A stretch of 64,000 nt of DNA. It comes from Anaeramoeba flamelloides (lineage: Eukaryota > Metamonada > Anaeramoebidae). Location of the stretch: positions 1,488,001-1,552,000 of the forward strand of contig JANTQA010000021.1 of the NCBI GenBank assembly GCA_027625915.1, in the 5' to 3' direction. The position numbers were made by a program, and so were the translations under genes. The notes under the pieces were generated by a model. That model was not told where the DNA came from. It was given only the letters and a program-made list of their open reading frames with translations, and searched no databases. This document shows, piece by piece, positions 48,729-61,080 of the stretch (position 1 is the stretch's first letter; each line of letters begins with the position of its first letter).

Positions 48729-50207
48729 GAAAAAGAAGAAGAAAAAGAAGAAGAAAAAGAAGAAGAAAAAGAAGAAGAAAAAGAAGAAGAAAAAGAAGAA
48801 TTAGAAAAAGAAATACAAACAGAAAAAGAACCAGAACCAGAAGAAAAAAAAGAACAAAAAAAGACAAATCCTTTTGAAATTGATAATACTGATCCATTTG
48901 GTTTAAATCAAGATCCCAAAGAAAAAAATCCATTTGATATTGATAATGATGATCCATTTGGTTTGAATACAATACAAACAACAGCAAAAATTGAAGAAAC
49001 AAAAACCGAACCTAAAACAGTAAAAGAAGAAGAACAAAAAACCAAATCTGAAACAGAATCGGAATCAGAAGAAGAAAAAGAAGAATCGGAAAAAGAACAA
49101 AAATCAGAAAAAGAAGAAGAACAAAAAAAAGAATCGGAATCTGAAGAAAAATCAGAAGAAGAAAAAAAAAATAAATCAGAATCGGAATCAAAATCAGAAG
49201 AATCAGAAAAAGAAGAATCAGAAAAAGAAGAAGAACAAAAAAAAGAAGAAATAAAATCCGAAACGAAAAATAAAAATAATAAAACCAATCCGTTTGAAGT
49301 TGATAAAACAAACCCTTTTGCAATAGATGATCATAATCCTTTTGATATATCATCTAATAAAAATGAAAAAACAAATACAGAATCAAAAGAAACAAACCCA
49401 TTTAATTTTGATAATGATAATGATGATCCATTTGGCTTAAATCCTAAAATCAAAAAGGAAACGAACAAGAAGAAAAAATCCAAAGATAACGATTCATTTA
49501 ATTTTGATAATGATAATGATGATCCATTTGGCTTGGGTAACTCAAAAACAAAAAAAAAAGAAGAAAAAAAAGAAAAAAAAAATAATACGAATAATAATAA
49601 TAATAATAATGATGATGATGATGATGATGATGATGATCCATTTGCATTTAAATCTAATAATAATGATTCAAATCCTTTTGCGATGGATAATGATGATCCT
49701 TTTTCATTTACACAACCAAAAACAAAAAAAACAAAAGTCAAAAAACAAAATGATAATAGTTTTTTTGATACAAGCAATGATCTAGATAATCCCTTTGGCG
49801 ACACCTCCTTATTAAGTGAACCAAAAAAAGCTCAAAAGGAAAATTTAGTTGACGTCGAAAAAATGGAAAAAATCAAACAACAACAATCCGATTTACGAAA
49901 GCAAAGTGTAGAACTTACAAAACAATTACAAAATTTAGAACAATCACAACCACCATCAAATTTAACCGAGGAGCAACAAATCAGATACCTGGAAACACAC
50001 ACCCAGAATATTAAAAATTTAAAAGATTCTCTTAATAGTATCGAAGAAAAACAAATGAATTTGATGTTAGAATTGTCAAAAGAAGAAAATAAGCTTTCCT
50101 CAAGTGGTAAGATTTCGAGAAAGAAAAACAGAAGGAAAAAAAAAAAGAAATCTAATAATTTGTTCGGTAACCAAAACTCAACATTTGTTAATCCTTTAGA
50201 CAATTAA
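40919..50207 (+). CDS. WASHC2: FAM21/WASHC2-like WASH complex subunit with hyperexpanded tail
   Basis: Three exons: 40919-41010, 41177-41621 and 41943-50207, with agreeing phases (2, then 0), giving 2933 residues. The human protein is about 1340. The head is clear: NWTLATDSGLL (about 116-126; human SWSLAADAGLL), FNKFLMLSNSQFVEN then RVYE (about 165-183; human FNDFLMLSNTQFIENRVYD), and RKLPYLIGS (about 395; human RPLPYLIGS). The N-terminus is Pro-rich, then (Thr-Gln)n. The tail carries roughly 80-90 acidic-phenylalanine motifs (DDLFG, EDPFG, DDPFG, NPFE), the type that binds retromer VPS35 in human FAM21, which has about 21. A basic RKRRQRRPPTRR at about 1894-1912 matches the capping-protein-interacting segment (RGKRRPQTR). 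A coiled coil lies at about 2817-2897. The C-terminus NNLFGN...FVNPLDN resembles the human end. FAM21 tethers the WASH actin-nucleation complex to retromer on endosomes. The long low-complexity expansion makes exact length assembly-dependent. Confidence 0.93.
41239..41303 (+). repeat. coding (Thr-Gln)n hexanucleotide array
   Basis: About ten ACxCAx units encode alternating Thr and Gln between the Pro-rich N-terminus and the conserved head of FAM21. Variation between ACC/ACA/ACG and CAA/CAG shows that it is not freshly expanded. Confidence 0.8.
41622..41942 (+). other. FAM21 intron 2: T-run followed by purine-only tract
   Basis: The intron starts GTAAAT, has a run of about 20 T with few breaks, then about 200 nt of almost only A and G (AAAAAG repeats and a pure A run of about 40), and ends ACAAAAG. 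The purine stretch happens to stay open in the upstream frame for about 68 codons of Lys/Glu, so an unspliced transcript would add a charged tail before stopping at about 41826. Confidence 0.75.
44340..44640 (+). repeat. FAM21 tandem repeat block 1
   Basis: Three nearly identical units of about 100 bp encode NDPFGGEGSEDDLFGGGS plus a Lys/Thr spacer. Low divergence between units implies recent duplication. Confidence 0.85.
45180..46610 (+). repeat. FAM21 tandem repeat block 2
   Basis: Six or seven irregular units of about 200-300 bp, each with DDPFAITTTTTKK, then KNDPFGETEDPFGIST, then a Lys/Ser run, then DLFGTTND. Units differ mainly in the length of the Lys/Ser spacer. Confidence 0.85.
47500..49000 (+). 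repeat. FAM21 tandem repeat block 3
   Basis: About six units encode NPFEIDNSDPFNFN, a short KDSKEK linker, NPFEIDNDDPFGLN and a spacer rich in Glu, Lys, Pro and Ser. Spacers vary from about 30 to about 90 residues, the longest being (Glu-Glu-Lys)n at 48725-48810. Confidence 0.85.
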
Positions 50208-53200
50208 AAAACAAATTAGCAAAATGCTTTCTCTTTTGAATTTTCGATTTTATTTTTTTCTTTTTTAATTTTTTATTTTTTATTTCCTTTGATCTTTCTA
50301 CTTTTTATTTCTTTTTTTTATTTTAGTTACCTTTTTAAATATTTTTTTATTTTAATTTTTATTTTATTTTATTTTTGTTCAAGTCATTTTTAAATAATAA
50401 ATTACTAAGCAATATTAAAAAAGTTTTATTTCTATTTTTTTTTCTTTTCTTTTCTTTGATTAAAAGCTTTTTTTTTAACAAATTCAAAAAATAATCATCT
50501 ATATTCTGTTTTTATACTCTTTTTCGGTCAAAGAGGAACAGTTTTATTGAAGAAATAGAACGAACACTAGGGTTTTAATTCAATATTCTTCTCAAACTAA
50601 AATTTCAATTTTTAGATCAGAATCATTTTTTCTAATTTTGCAAATTTTTTTTTTTTTTTGATTTTTACTTTTTTTTTTTTTTTTCTTTTCTTTTTTATTT
50701 TTTTCTTTTCAATTTATTGTTGATTTTTTTTTTGTTTGTTTTTTGTTTTTTCTTCTTTGATTTTCTTTTTTTACTTTATTTTTAAAAAAATTCAATTTGA
50801 AAAAAAAAAAAAATTTATACTCTAAATTAACCTACAGAAAAGTGAGACGTTCTATTGTCTTTAAAAAAGAATCCATTTACAATAAAAAAATCTTAGTTTT
50901 AACAATTTTTAGTTTATAAAGAAATTGAGAAATTTTGACCAAGTAATCCCACTGAATGAGTCTCCGATTAATTTTATTAACAATTTTTTTTTTTGAAATT
51001 TTTGGTTTCTTCAGGTATTTCATTGATAAATATCAACTTTTATCAGAAATTTATGTTTTTCGAAACAATCTTCATTTAGTTTGTTTTTTTAAAAAAAAAT
51101 GTGGGATTTTTCATGTTTGGCTGGGTACTTTGACTGAAATGGTGTTTGATATACATATGCTTTTAATTTTGTTTTGATTTGGAAAAGTTTTATTTGAGAC
51201 TGAGTAATTCCTAAAATATGCATATAAGTTTTTTGGTTCATCCTAATTATAAGTTTTTCAATTTTTTAAACCTGAACTTTGAAGAAAGATTTTTATTGGT
51301 CGAATAACTAAATAGAAACAGATCCTACAAACGTTGATCTTTGTGATGGTATATTTTCAAAATTGTGTATTTATAATATTGATTAAAAAGAAATTGAAAT
51401 AAGAATATTTTTAAAAGTATTTTTAATTTGATAGAATATTTTGAAATACAATAAATTTGATGACTTTAAATTGTTTGATTGAGAAAGTTCAATGTGTAAA
51501 TTCTTTTTATAATTATTTTTAAGTTGGTTTATAATAGTAATTTTTTTTTGAATTTATTAAGAGTTAAAATTAATACATTTTCAACTTGATAATTAGAAAA
51601 TATTGACAAAAACTTTATTTTTAGTAAAATCTTTGGGAATTTGTTTGATCTTATTTCTGTCAACAATTTATTTTACTATTCATGATTGTTCTTGATTTCA
51701 CTAGGTGTACAATTAATAGTATTGCTCCTTTCAAATATTTAACTTACCATTCCCATAGAATGCTTTGGAGAACAAAATTAATTTGAAATATTATATATAT
51801 ATAATTGATAGGCGATAAGATTCTGGAATCAGAATTTTATTTTGGATTGTTTTACTTAAGGTAGTTTTCATAACTTTATCCACTAGGAATATAATTAAAT
51901 CATTTTGATTTGTATTTTTTTCCATTTATTTAGCTACATGTAGTGTTAATATAGAAAAGAAGGACTGTAAGAAAACAGATTTGGTTATTATTTACGAATA
52001 ATAGATTTGGTAACTTGGTTGCTTGGGTTATCTAAAAAATAAAAAAATAAAAAAAGAAAAAACAATACCAAAAATATGAAGGATTTACAGAAAAATGACC
52101 AAAAAATAAAAATGTAATAACAACAATAAAACAGTTACCCCCCCAATAAATCTAAATGAACAACAATCAAAAATATACCAGATTTCTCAAAAAAAAAATT
52201 ATAGCTATGATTTTTTAGGTGTTAGTTATTACACAATAGTATTTTATTTATTTATGCACTAATTACTTATTTGGGCACCTTCATTTATTTATATTTTCTT
52301 TTTGGTTGTTTTTTATTAATGTTTTATTTGCTCTTTGGCTCTATTACAAATAATAATTTATACAAATCAAAATAGAAAATTTTCAATTATCACACCCACT
52401 TTTTGATACAGTAAAAATTAAATCATTTAGCTTCTATCTCAAGAGAAAACCTTTAAACGTTTATTATTTTTTAATTTTTACGATAAAATAATGAGGTTTT
52501 GTCATAAAGTGTTACTCTAAAGTATCTATCAATATTTCAACCGAATTGAGAAACATAACATAAAAAAACTCTTTGATCTGATCTTGATTAAATTCGTTTG
52601 ATATTGTCTTTTTTTTTATAAAGTAACTTTTTTTCAAGGGTCGGTTGTTTTGATCAAGAAAAATTTTTCTTTTTAAAATATTGTTGAATTTGTCCTAAAA
52701 GTAATCAATTACTATATTGTAATTAATTTGGTCTCATGATATTTTGGTATTTATTACGATTTTAACCTTTATTGATTTTTAGAGAATATCACAATTAATA
52801 TCAATTTCTTAAATTATCAATTATGGTGGTTATATGCAATATATATATATATTTGATAAAAATAATCACGATTTTTGAAACTTTATTGTGAATTAAAATA
52901 CATAAAATCAAATTCTTGATTATATATTTTTTAACAATTTTAAAAAATCATCTTTTTATCAATAAACTTGGAAAAGGATTTAGTTCTATTATTTTAATAA
53001 AGGGGTGGTCTCTTCATATATTAGTGTATCAACAAACAAGAACAGATTCATTTTTTACAACTAAAGTAAAAAATGAAATTATTGAATCTCAAAAAAAAAA
53101 AAAAACATATAAATATTGAATAAAATAAAATATGATTATATAATATTATCTTATTTATGTTATAGAACTTAAAAAAGTATTTTTTTTTTTTTTTTTTTTT

Positions 53201-53278
53201 TTAATATTAAAAAGAATAATGAATATTATTCAGAACAATCAAGAATTAATAAAATAATGTGAAAAAGATTTAATAAAA
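50208..53278. other. convergent intergenic region between FAM21 and the acyl-CoA synthetase
   Basis: The 3' ends of both genes face each other across 3.1 kb. Apart from repeat R copy 2 nothing is recognised. A plus-strand open stretch at 52916-53119 has no recognisable family. Confidence 0.5.
50511..51145 (+). repeat. dispersed repeat R, copy 2
   Basis: Aligns with 61985-62545 across its length: CTCTTTTTC...GTCAAAG, CAGTTTTATTGAAGAAATAG, AAAGTGA, AAAGAAATTGAGAAATTTTG, ATCAACTT and TTTGACTGAAATGG all recur in order. Both copies have long T-rich runs in the middle. No protein domain was recognised. It begins about 300 bp after the FAM21 stop codon. Confidence 0.7.
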
Positions 53279-56200
53279 TTATTTTTCTTTTTTGTTGTTT
53301 TTTTTTGGTAACATTACTGTTTCATATTCGTGATATAATTTTTGGAATATATTGTTGTAACGCTTGATAACTGCTGGCCTTTTTGTTTTAAAAGTATCAG
53401 TCAATAACCCATTTGAGTTTGAAAACTGTTTATGTTCAAGATGTATATTTTTAATAAATTCAAAACCTTTGAGATTAGATTTTTTTGCTTTATTATTTAA
53501 CTCTGCTAATAACTTTTCTTTGAAATCTTCTTCTTTACATTTTTTTACAGTCTTTTCTTCATCTAATGGATTGATACCATAAATTTCAAAATCTGGAACA
53601 ACAATAGCAACTAAATAGTTTTTTAAGCTGGAGCCATTAATAAAAATTTGCGCAATAGATGGAGAGCGTACATATAAATTTTCTAAAAATTCTGGTGCAA
53701 CATATTCTCCCTGAGATAATTTAAATATGTTTTTTTTTACGATCAATAATACTTAATGTACCATTTGGATTCATTCTTCCAATATCACCAGTTCTGACCC
53801 ATCCATCGTTTGTAATGGTCTCTTTTGTCTTTTTTTCCATTTTGAAATATCCTTGAAAAGTAGCTGGCCCTCTAAGTAAAATTTCCCCTTCATTATTGGC
53901 ACTAAAATAATTTAAATCTTCAACATCTACCAACTTTAATTCATTTACAATAGTCAATGGACCAACAAATTCTGAATTAATACAATCTGTATTTGCGAAC
54001 GCGCCTCCCATGGACTCTGTCATTCTATTATAATTATTAAAAATTGTGATTATGTTGGGTTGTATTATTTAAATATATATTATATTTAAGTATCGCATAT
54101 CACTCTCCTGATTATTATTATTATTAATTATTTATCTTCAAAACTGTTTAAGTTAGCACACCAATAACAAAAAAAAAAAATAAATAAATGAAATCGTTAA
54201 AATAATACAAATGCTGAAACAATACATTTATCTTCTTTTGATACCAAAAAAATATTTTTTTAAAATATTATGATCTGAATTTCCCAAGCAAAATAAAATT
54301 GTTATAGTAAATTCTAAATAAACACACATTTACTATTTTTAACAATCATGTTTAAGATGCATTTTCTATTTTACTAACGTCACCCTAATATAAAAAAAAC
54401 TTTTTTTTATTAGCATCTACAGTCTTGGAACTGCTGTATATAACATTTCTATAACAAACTTTCCGTTTACATGATGGGGTTTCAATATTTTTTGAAAAAA
54501 ATATTCTTATAGCAGGATTATAACATGTTACAAATTTTATAACACATTGTATAACAAAAGATTTATGTTATAATAGTTGTTATTATAGAATTTTATAACA
54601 TATTAAACATTTGTAACACTTTTACAACACGTTTATAACATTTTATAAAAAATTTTTTTTATTAAGACAAGGTGTTTTTTTTTTTTTTTTTTCAGTTAAT
54701 TGACTTTTAATATCCATAAGATATATCTAAACTCCATTTTATCTCATTTTTCTAATTATTTTTTTCAACTTTAATATTTTATTTTTCTTTATTAATTTTA
54801 TATATTTTAATAATACAAATTAATACATAATTTAAAAACAAAGCAATGTGGAAAAATTCACTAAATATTCATTAAACATGATATTCGAAAAAGTGAGAAA
54901 AATCATTTTGATTTATTTTTTTTATATTTGATGGATATATTTAAATAATACATTTTAATCTTCAAGTTTTGTTTTAAATTCTTGACACCAATCAATAAAT
55001 CAAACTGAAAAAAGTATCAATAAATTATATATTTAAAAAATTAATATAATGATTAATATTTTTGGTTAGGTGTATATTGTCTTAATTCTTTCTTTCTTTT
55101 TTTTTTTTTTTTTTTTTGATTTTTCGTTATTCTTGATAGAAATGATAATAATTTCTTTTTGATAAAAATGAATAATGGTCATTTTATCTTGTTGTTATAA
55201 TAAAAAGATGTTAATAAAAAAATTATAAATTACTCTCAAAAATTTTACAAAATTAAATTCCCGTCATTGTAACCTTTAAGTCATTTTTTTATATTAAATG
55301 CATTTTTTATATTCCAGTAACATAAACTCTGAAAAAAAAAAAAAACAGGAAATATATCTCTTTAATTTGTAATTTTATTGTATTTTGGCATTCCTTCAAA
55401 GGTTGTATCTTGAAAAGGATGCTTGATGTAAAAGATTTTATAACTATATCAAAAAAAAAATCTTTCGTCACATCATATGTAGTAAAACACAAGTACAATG
55501 TATTTTTTGAAAATTTTATTTTAATCAAAATAAATACCTAAATTCGATCAAAACACAGTTAATTCAACTCTTGATTCATTATTTGGGTTTAATAGATTTC
55601 CACAATCTTTTTCCAAAATTCAAATAAATTCAAATATTTTAAAGTATTTTATTATTTTTTAGTTACTCAAATCAAATTAATTTTATGATCGGGACAAAGG
55701 TTCAAATTTTACTTGTTTTTTTTTTTCCAATAGAAACAAAAAAGAATGTTAAATCGTTTAAAAAAAAAAAAAAAAATATAATTGAGAATTTTTTAATGAA
55801 AAAACATAACTTCTTTTTTACGTGTACCTAGTGTAATATAAGCCATGAAAATAAATCAAGTCTAAAACCTAAATGAAAATTAAATTATTCTTTCTTCGAG
55901 TTGAGGAATTAAGTTTGTCTTTTTTGTTATTTTCTATAATCAAAAAAAGATCAAACCTTATCACAATCAAACACTCACCTTAAAAATTGTTTTTTTTCAA
56001 GTATATTTGTTATTTTCCAGACTCCATTTGGAAATAAGTAATATGAAAAGTAAATTTCAGTCATGAAAATTTGCAAAAAATCAAGTATATCTGTTAAAGA
56101 TTTAATTTTTTTTAGAAAATTTTTTAAAAAAGCAATTAAATTTTGTATTTTCAGCAAGGTGCCAAACAAAATAACATTTTTTGTCTTTTAGAATTTGAAA

Positions 56201-58897
56201 GTATGAATGAAAGTTTAGAACAAATTATTTCTAAAAAATAGATAAATAACTTCTTAAGTTTCTTAAAATTAAGTATTTCAATATATATTCTTTTTTAGTG
56301 TAATTCCATTTTGGGTAAAACTCTTATGATCCAAAAAAAAAAAAAATAATTACATAAACTGTTTTAACCATGTAAAATTCTGATTTCAATGTGTAGTATT
56401 GATTCAATTCTAAATTAAAATCTTTTTGTTTCGAACTCAAAATAAATTACAAATAATTAAGTTTATTATCCTTGTTTTTTTTACTTTATTAGTATATTAA
56501 TTTTCAATTCCATTACATCTTTGATTTTTAATATTCACATGGGATTTTTTTTTTTTTGATGTTATTAACCATGAATTAGAATACAACGTAAAAAGACCGA
56601 TGTTGTAACGAAACATACTCGTATAATCTAAGTATAATATATATATACAATTTCTTGTAAGAAATGAAACAAACACTAAAAATTACAATATTTTTTTTCT
56701 TTTTATTTTTATAATAACAAGTAAACTCATTCACCTTAAAATAATATTATTTTTTTGTTTTTTCATTGTTTTGAAAAGTTTACCAAATATTACTTTTTTT
56801 TGTTTTACTCATAAACAAGGAACAAATTATTAGGATATTAATTAAAGAATTATTAAAATTTAACCAAAGTAACCAGATTTCATATTAAATATTTTGTGGT
56901 CAATATAAAATTAGAATTGTCCATTTATTTATAAAATAATATTTAATTAGTTATAGAACTATTTTTTTGATAGATATATCGTTCATTTATTAGATATTAT
57001 CTATCAATATAATTTTTCCATTTTTTCTGTACATAATCTCTTCAAATAATAGAAAACTCACCACTGTTGAAAAAAAAACTATTTTCTTTTCAATAATATT
57101 TGTTTAAAAATTGAAAAATACAAAAAAGAAAAAAGAAACAATTATTTTATAAAAGGAGTTCAATTTTTATGATTTTTATATATTTTAGAATTCTTTTCGA
57201 ACAACTATTTTAAAAAAGTGTTTTTTTTTTTTTATATTAAGAAAATCACTGATTTTAAATTTTTTTATTAAAAAAAAAATCCCCACTTTTTTAAAATAGC
57301 CGTCAAAAAAGATTATAAAGTAAATTATATAAACCCATATTAATTATATATACGAATACATAAATTTAATGATATGTTTATTAATACTAATCGGATAGAT
57401 AGTATTTTATTTTAGAAAATATGTATATTTTGTTATAAATAAAAAAAAAAAAAAAAAATTTATTTCAAAGTTTTTGTCTTGAATTTGATTTTTTTTTTTT
57501 TTTAACAAATAAATAAAATTTAACCGAAAAATTTTCATAACGTTTTTAAATGTACAAGAATTTGAAATATTAATAAAAGACAAAAAAGGAATTGGAAAAA
57601 AAAAAAAAAAAATGAATAATTTACCCATAAGCTTTATAAAGATTGGGGCATACAACTACACGAGCAAAATTATAATCAGCAGGGGATAATGGCGCAGAAC
57701 CAGAGGAAATAAATCGAATATTTGATGCTATTTTTGCTTTTATCTTATTGAATATTAATTTATCCCAGAGTGAGAAATGTCTTCCTAACCTAAGATCTCT
57801 TTTTTTTGCCCAAAAACAAAATTTAAATAAATATTTTGCAACTGCTGGTCCACTTTCAATTTTTGCCAAAATTTTATCTTGAAATCGAGATAAAACTCTT
57901 GGAACAGAAGGAAAAACATTTGGATTCAATTTATGTAAATCTGTTGATAAGTTTCTTACACCATCAGAAGAAAATCCACATCTTGCACCTAAACCTATGA
58001 ATACGTTTGAAACAATTTTTTCATAACAGTGCGTTAAAGGTAAATAACTCAAATAGGTGTCAGTCTCCAAAAAATTGAAACCCTATTAAAATTTTGTTTT
58101 ATTTGTTTTAAAAACAAATGAATTAAATAAAAACAAAGATATATATTAATAAGTTTTTTAATAAGAGAATAATTAATAAATTTAAAAAGTGTAATTATAA
58201 TGACAACAATTCCTCTATTAATTTTATAAAGAAAATAAATAGAAATCAGATAAAAAAATATAATTAAAAAGAAAAATTAAAGTAAATCATTTTAGACTAT
58301 TTTTAATGTGTTAAAATTGTTTAAAAAAATTGGAGTTATGTTGTATGAAAAATATTAATTTTGAAACAAAAAAAAATCTGGATCATAAATAATAACAATT
58401 GATATAAAGGAGAATATTAAAAAAATACAAAGTACAATTCCTTCCTAAGTGTGATATAAAAGAAAAATATTACCCTGTGAAATAATAAACAGCAATCATA
58501 TTTTTATGAGTCATCATCACTCCTTTTGGTAGTCCTGTTGTACCACTTGTGTACATTATCATACATAAATCTTCTGGTTTTGGAATATCTAATAAACTTT
58601 CATTGAAGATTTCCTTTCCTATTTCTATAACCTCAGACATCCGTAAGAGGGATAGACCATTGTTTTTAAGTTCTTGTATTAATTCTTCATCAAAATCATC
58701 ATCCATTGATACAATATATTCAAGGTTCTTGCATTTTTTTTTAAATTCAACAAATTTTTTAAGTTTTGTTTTGTCACATACAATAACTTTTGCTTCTGTT
58801 TGGTTTAAAATATGCTCTGTTGAATGTGGACCAAGTGTATCATATAGCGGGCAATGAACAAATGAATAAGGTGAACAACAATCTTCAGCAATTTTCC
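53279..58897 (-). CDS. long-chain acyl-CoA synthetase (5' exons not found)
   Basis: Three exons found: 58474-58897, 57625-58082 and 53279-54024, about 540 residues; about 130-150 N-terminal residues are missing. The enzyme activates fatty acids with ATP to acyl-CoA. Visible motifs: CPLYDTLGPHSTEHILN, the AMP-binding loop MYTSGTTGLPKGVMMTHKN, TYLSYLPLTHCYEK, FISSGSAPLS, KAYGMTES spanning the 3600-bp intron, and the signature GWVRTGDIGRMNPNG then IIDRKK, then FKLSQGEYVAPE. Exon 1 of those seen starts by completing a Trp codon (W-K-I-A-E). Two frame oddities exist. A run of nine A at 53731-53739 shifts the frame by one base inside IIDRKK; eight would keep it. The join between the first two exons is one base out of phase unless a T run at about 58070 is one longer or an alternative donor (GTTTAT at 58490) is used. 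Assembly error in homopolymers is the simplest explanation, but a decaying gene is possible. Confidence 0.85.
54025..57624 (-). other. 3.6-kb intron of the acyl-CoA synthetase gene
   Basis: Donor GTAAAT at 57624 and acceptor TAATAG at 54025 join KAYG to MTES with no missing residues. The interior has no recognised gene. A minus-strand open stretch at 55975-56169 followed by a consensus-like GTGAGT is the only coding-like signal and has no identified family. Long T and A runs occur throughout. Confidence 0.7.
54443..54640. repeat. cluster of TATAACA-type words
   Basis: TATAACA, TTATAACAT, TGTAACAC and the complementary TGTTATAAT recur about ten times in 200 bp within the synthetase intron. 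The words are not evenly spaced. It could be a decayed satellite or chance in AT-rich DNA. Confidence 0.35.
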
Positions 58898-60409
58898 CTT
58901 TATTAAAAAGCAGATTAATTAACAATTAGCAAGATCAAAAAAGAAATTAGTAATGATCTAAACGATATTAAATGTCTAACCAACAATTTCGGTTATATTT
59001 TATTATTAATTATTTGGATATACACTAGTATAACAACACTTGAAATTAATAAAATTATTCCATTTGTAAAAATAAAAAAAAGTGTAGTGGTTATATTTGA
59101 ACAATTAATCAATCAATCAACACATAAAGAGAATATATTCTAATTATGATCAAGTTGAAAAATTGTTATTTATTTTGGAAAGACAAATAAAAAAATATAA
59201 TTATCAAATTGAATTAAGGGTACCGTGACCAAAAAAAAAGTGTACTCATAATAAAAATCCCAGGCTTCAAAATAAAACCCACTTTTTTTTTTTCTTGACC
59301 CAATATACTTTAATCGAGATATTTAAAGTTATGTCTATGAATAAAATCAATTTTGAAGTTTAATTTCTTGATATTTTCTTTAAAAAATTTACATAAAGCA
59401 ATTGAATTCGAGAAACATTTTATGGAAATTTTCTCAGTTTTTTTGAAATTTTTTTTGTATTTTTTGAGGATAAAAAAATTGTTGTTTTTTTTTATGAGCA
59501 AATTTTTTCTCTATTTGTTGATCAGAAAAATATAATATTTGTTCATTAATTTTTTAAAAATTTCTTTTTTCATAATAGAACTTTATGACATCAATATCGT
59601 ATCTAGTTAGGGTTTATTTTCAGCATCTTTGATCATTTAATTCGATAAACTCCAAGAAGCAGAAATAATGGATATAATGTGTTTAATTTGAATCATGGGT
59701 TGTCAAGTATAACTATATATTTCAACAACCTTAAATACAAAATTCAAAATGAAACCGAAGAAAAAAGTATATAGATTCTATTTTTTTGGATCCTACGTGA
59801 TTTATCAGAAAAAGATTTGGATGGAAAAAGAAATGTATTAGAATACTAGAATTTTGAGAAGCATTAGGTAGATAATCGTATTTATTTATTTTTTTTTTGA
59901 AAATCACCTTACTCACTGTTTACAATATCAAAAGGAAATAGTGTTATTAGGGTTTAGAAAGGAGCTTGGAAATATCTTTTGATAATTTTTTTTATAGAAA
60001 GAATTTTCTTTTTAAAAATATCAAAATTTTGATTGTTACACCATTAGTATGAAAAAATAAAATTTAAAATTCCAAGTTAGACAAAACCATTACTTTAATT
60101 AACCTATCATCTTTTTATAATAAAGTTTATTCATAATATAACAAACATTTCAGTTCTTAAAAATATGGAGTCTATTGTATTTATTATTGTTAATAATACC
60201 ACGATTTTTAAAAGTCTATAGTCTTGAAAAAAATGTTTATTTTGGGGGTGGAAACTTTTAAATTAATCTGAAGGATGAATTTTTGTTTAATTCAACTTTA
60301 GGATTTTTTTTTGGATTGATAATAACTAATAGCTTTGAAAACACTCTTATCATCTAATAAAACTGAAATACGAAAAAAAAAAAAAAAAAACTGATGATAA
60401 ATATTGTCG
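58898..60409. other. probable upstream intron/intergenic DNA of the acyl-CoA synthetase
   Basis: The first exon found is preceded by an acceptor (AAAG at 58898), so at least one more exon must lie upstream on the minus strand. I found no segment with acyl-CoA synthetase N-terminal motifs from here to the end of the window. Confidence 0.5.
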
Positions 60410-60590
60410 TGTCCTTGTTTTTTTTTTACTTTTTGAAAAAAACCGAAAATTTATTTAATTTTGGGTTTATTACGAAAATTAAAAAATAACCTAACGAAAG
60501 TGTCCCGTTTTTTTTTTGCTTTTTGGAATAAACTGAAAATTTTATGAAATTTTCAGTTTATTTCAAAAATTAAAAAAAACCTAACGGAAA
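60410..60590. repeat. foldback family A, copy 5 (two hairpins)
   Basis: Two adjacent hairpins (about 60419-60495 and 60508-60585) with the usual T-run, CTTTTTGAAAAAAACCG or CTTTTTGGAATAAACTG and complements. The second has the centre TTTTATGAAA, an undisturbed counterpart of the site where MITE B inserted at 2242. Confidence 0.7.
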
Positions 60591-61080
60591 ATCAAAAAAA
60601 AAAATATTTTTTTTTTCCAATTTAAAAGAACAAATAATTATTGAATAGTCCAAAATAATTGATTACCTATTTGAAAGAGATCGATAAGATTTAAAACACT
60701 TTTAAAATATAATAAAATAGTTTCTTAACTAGAAGAAAAAATTTTCCTAATTTTTTCGCTATAAAATTTAAAAAAAATTACAATGGAAAATTGGACAATG
60801 GGATCTTTCAACTTAAATTGTGAAATATCTTTGAAAAATATTTTTTTATCAAAGAACTTATATTAAACACAAGTTTTTATTATAATTGATGTTATTAAAA
60901 AGTTTAAAATATTCAAATATTTAAATGTTTTTTTGAAAAAAATTTTTCATGATAGTGACCTAGGATTTGTTATTCATTTTCATTGATGAGATTTAATTTC
61001 CAATTATATTTATTTCTATGAGAGTTTAAAAAAAATACAAATTTATTCTTTAAGGTCTATCTAATTGTATGCTTTTTGTG

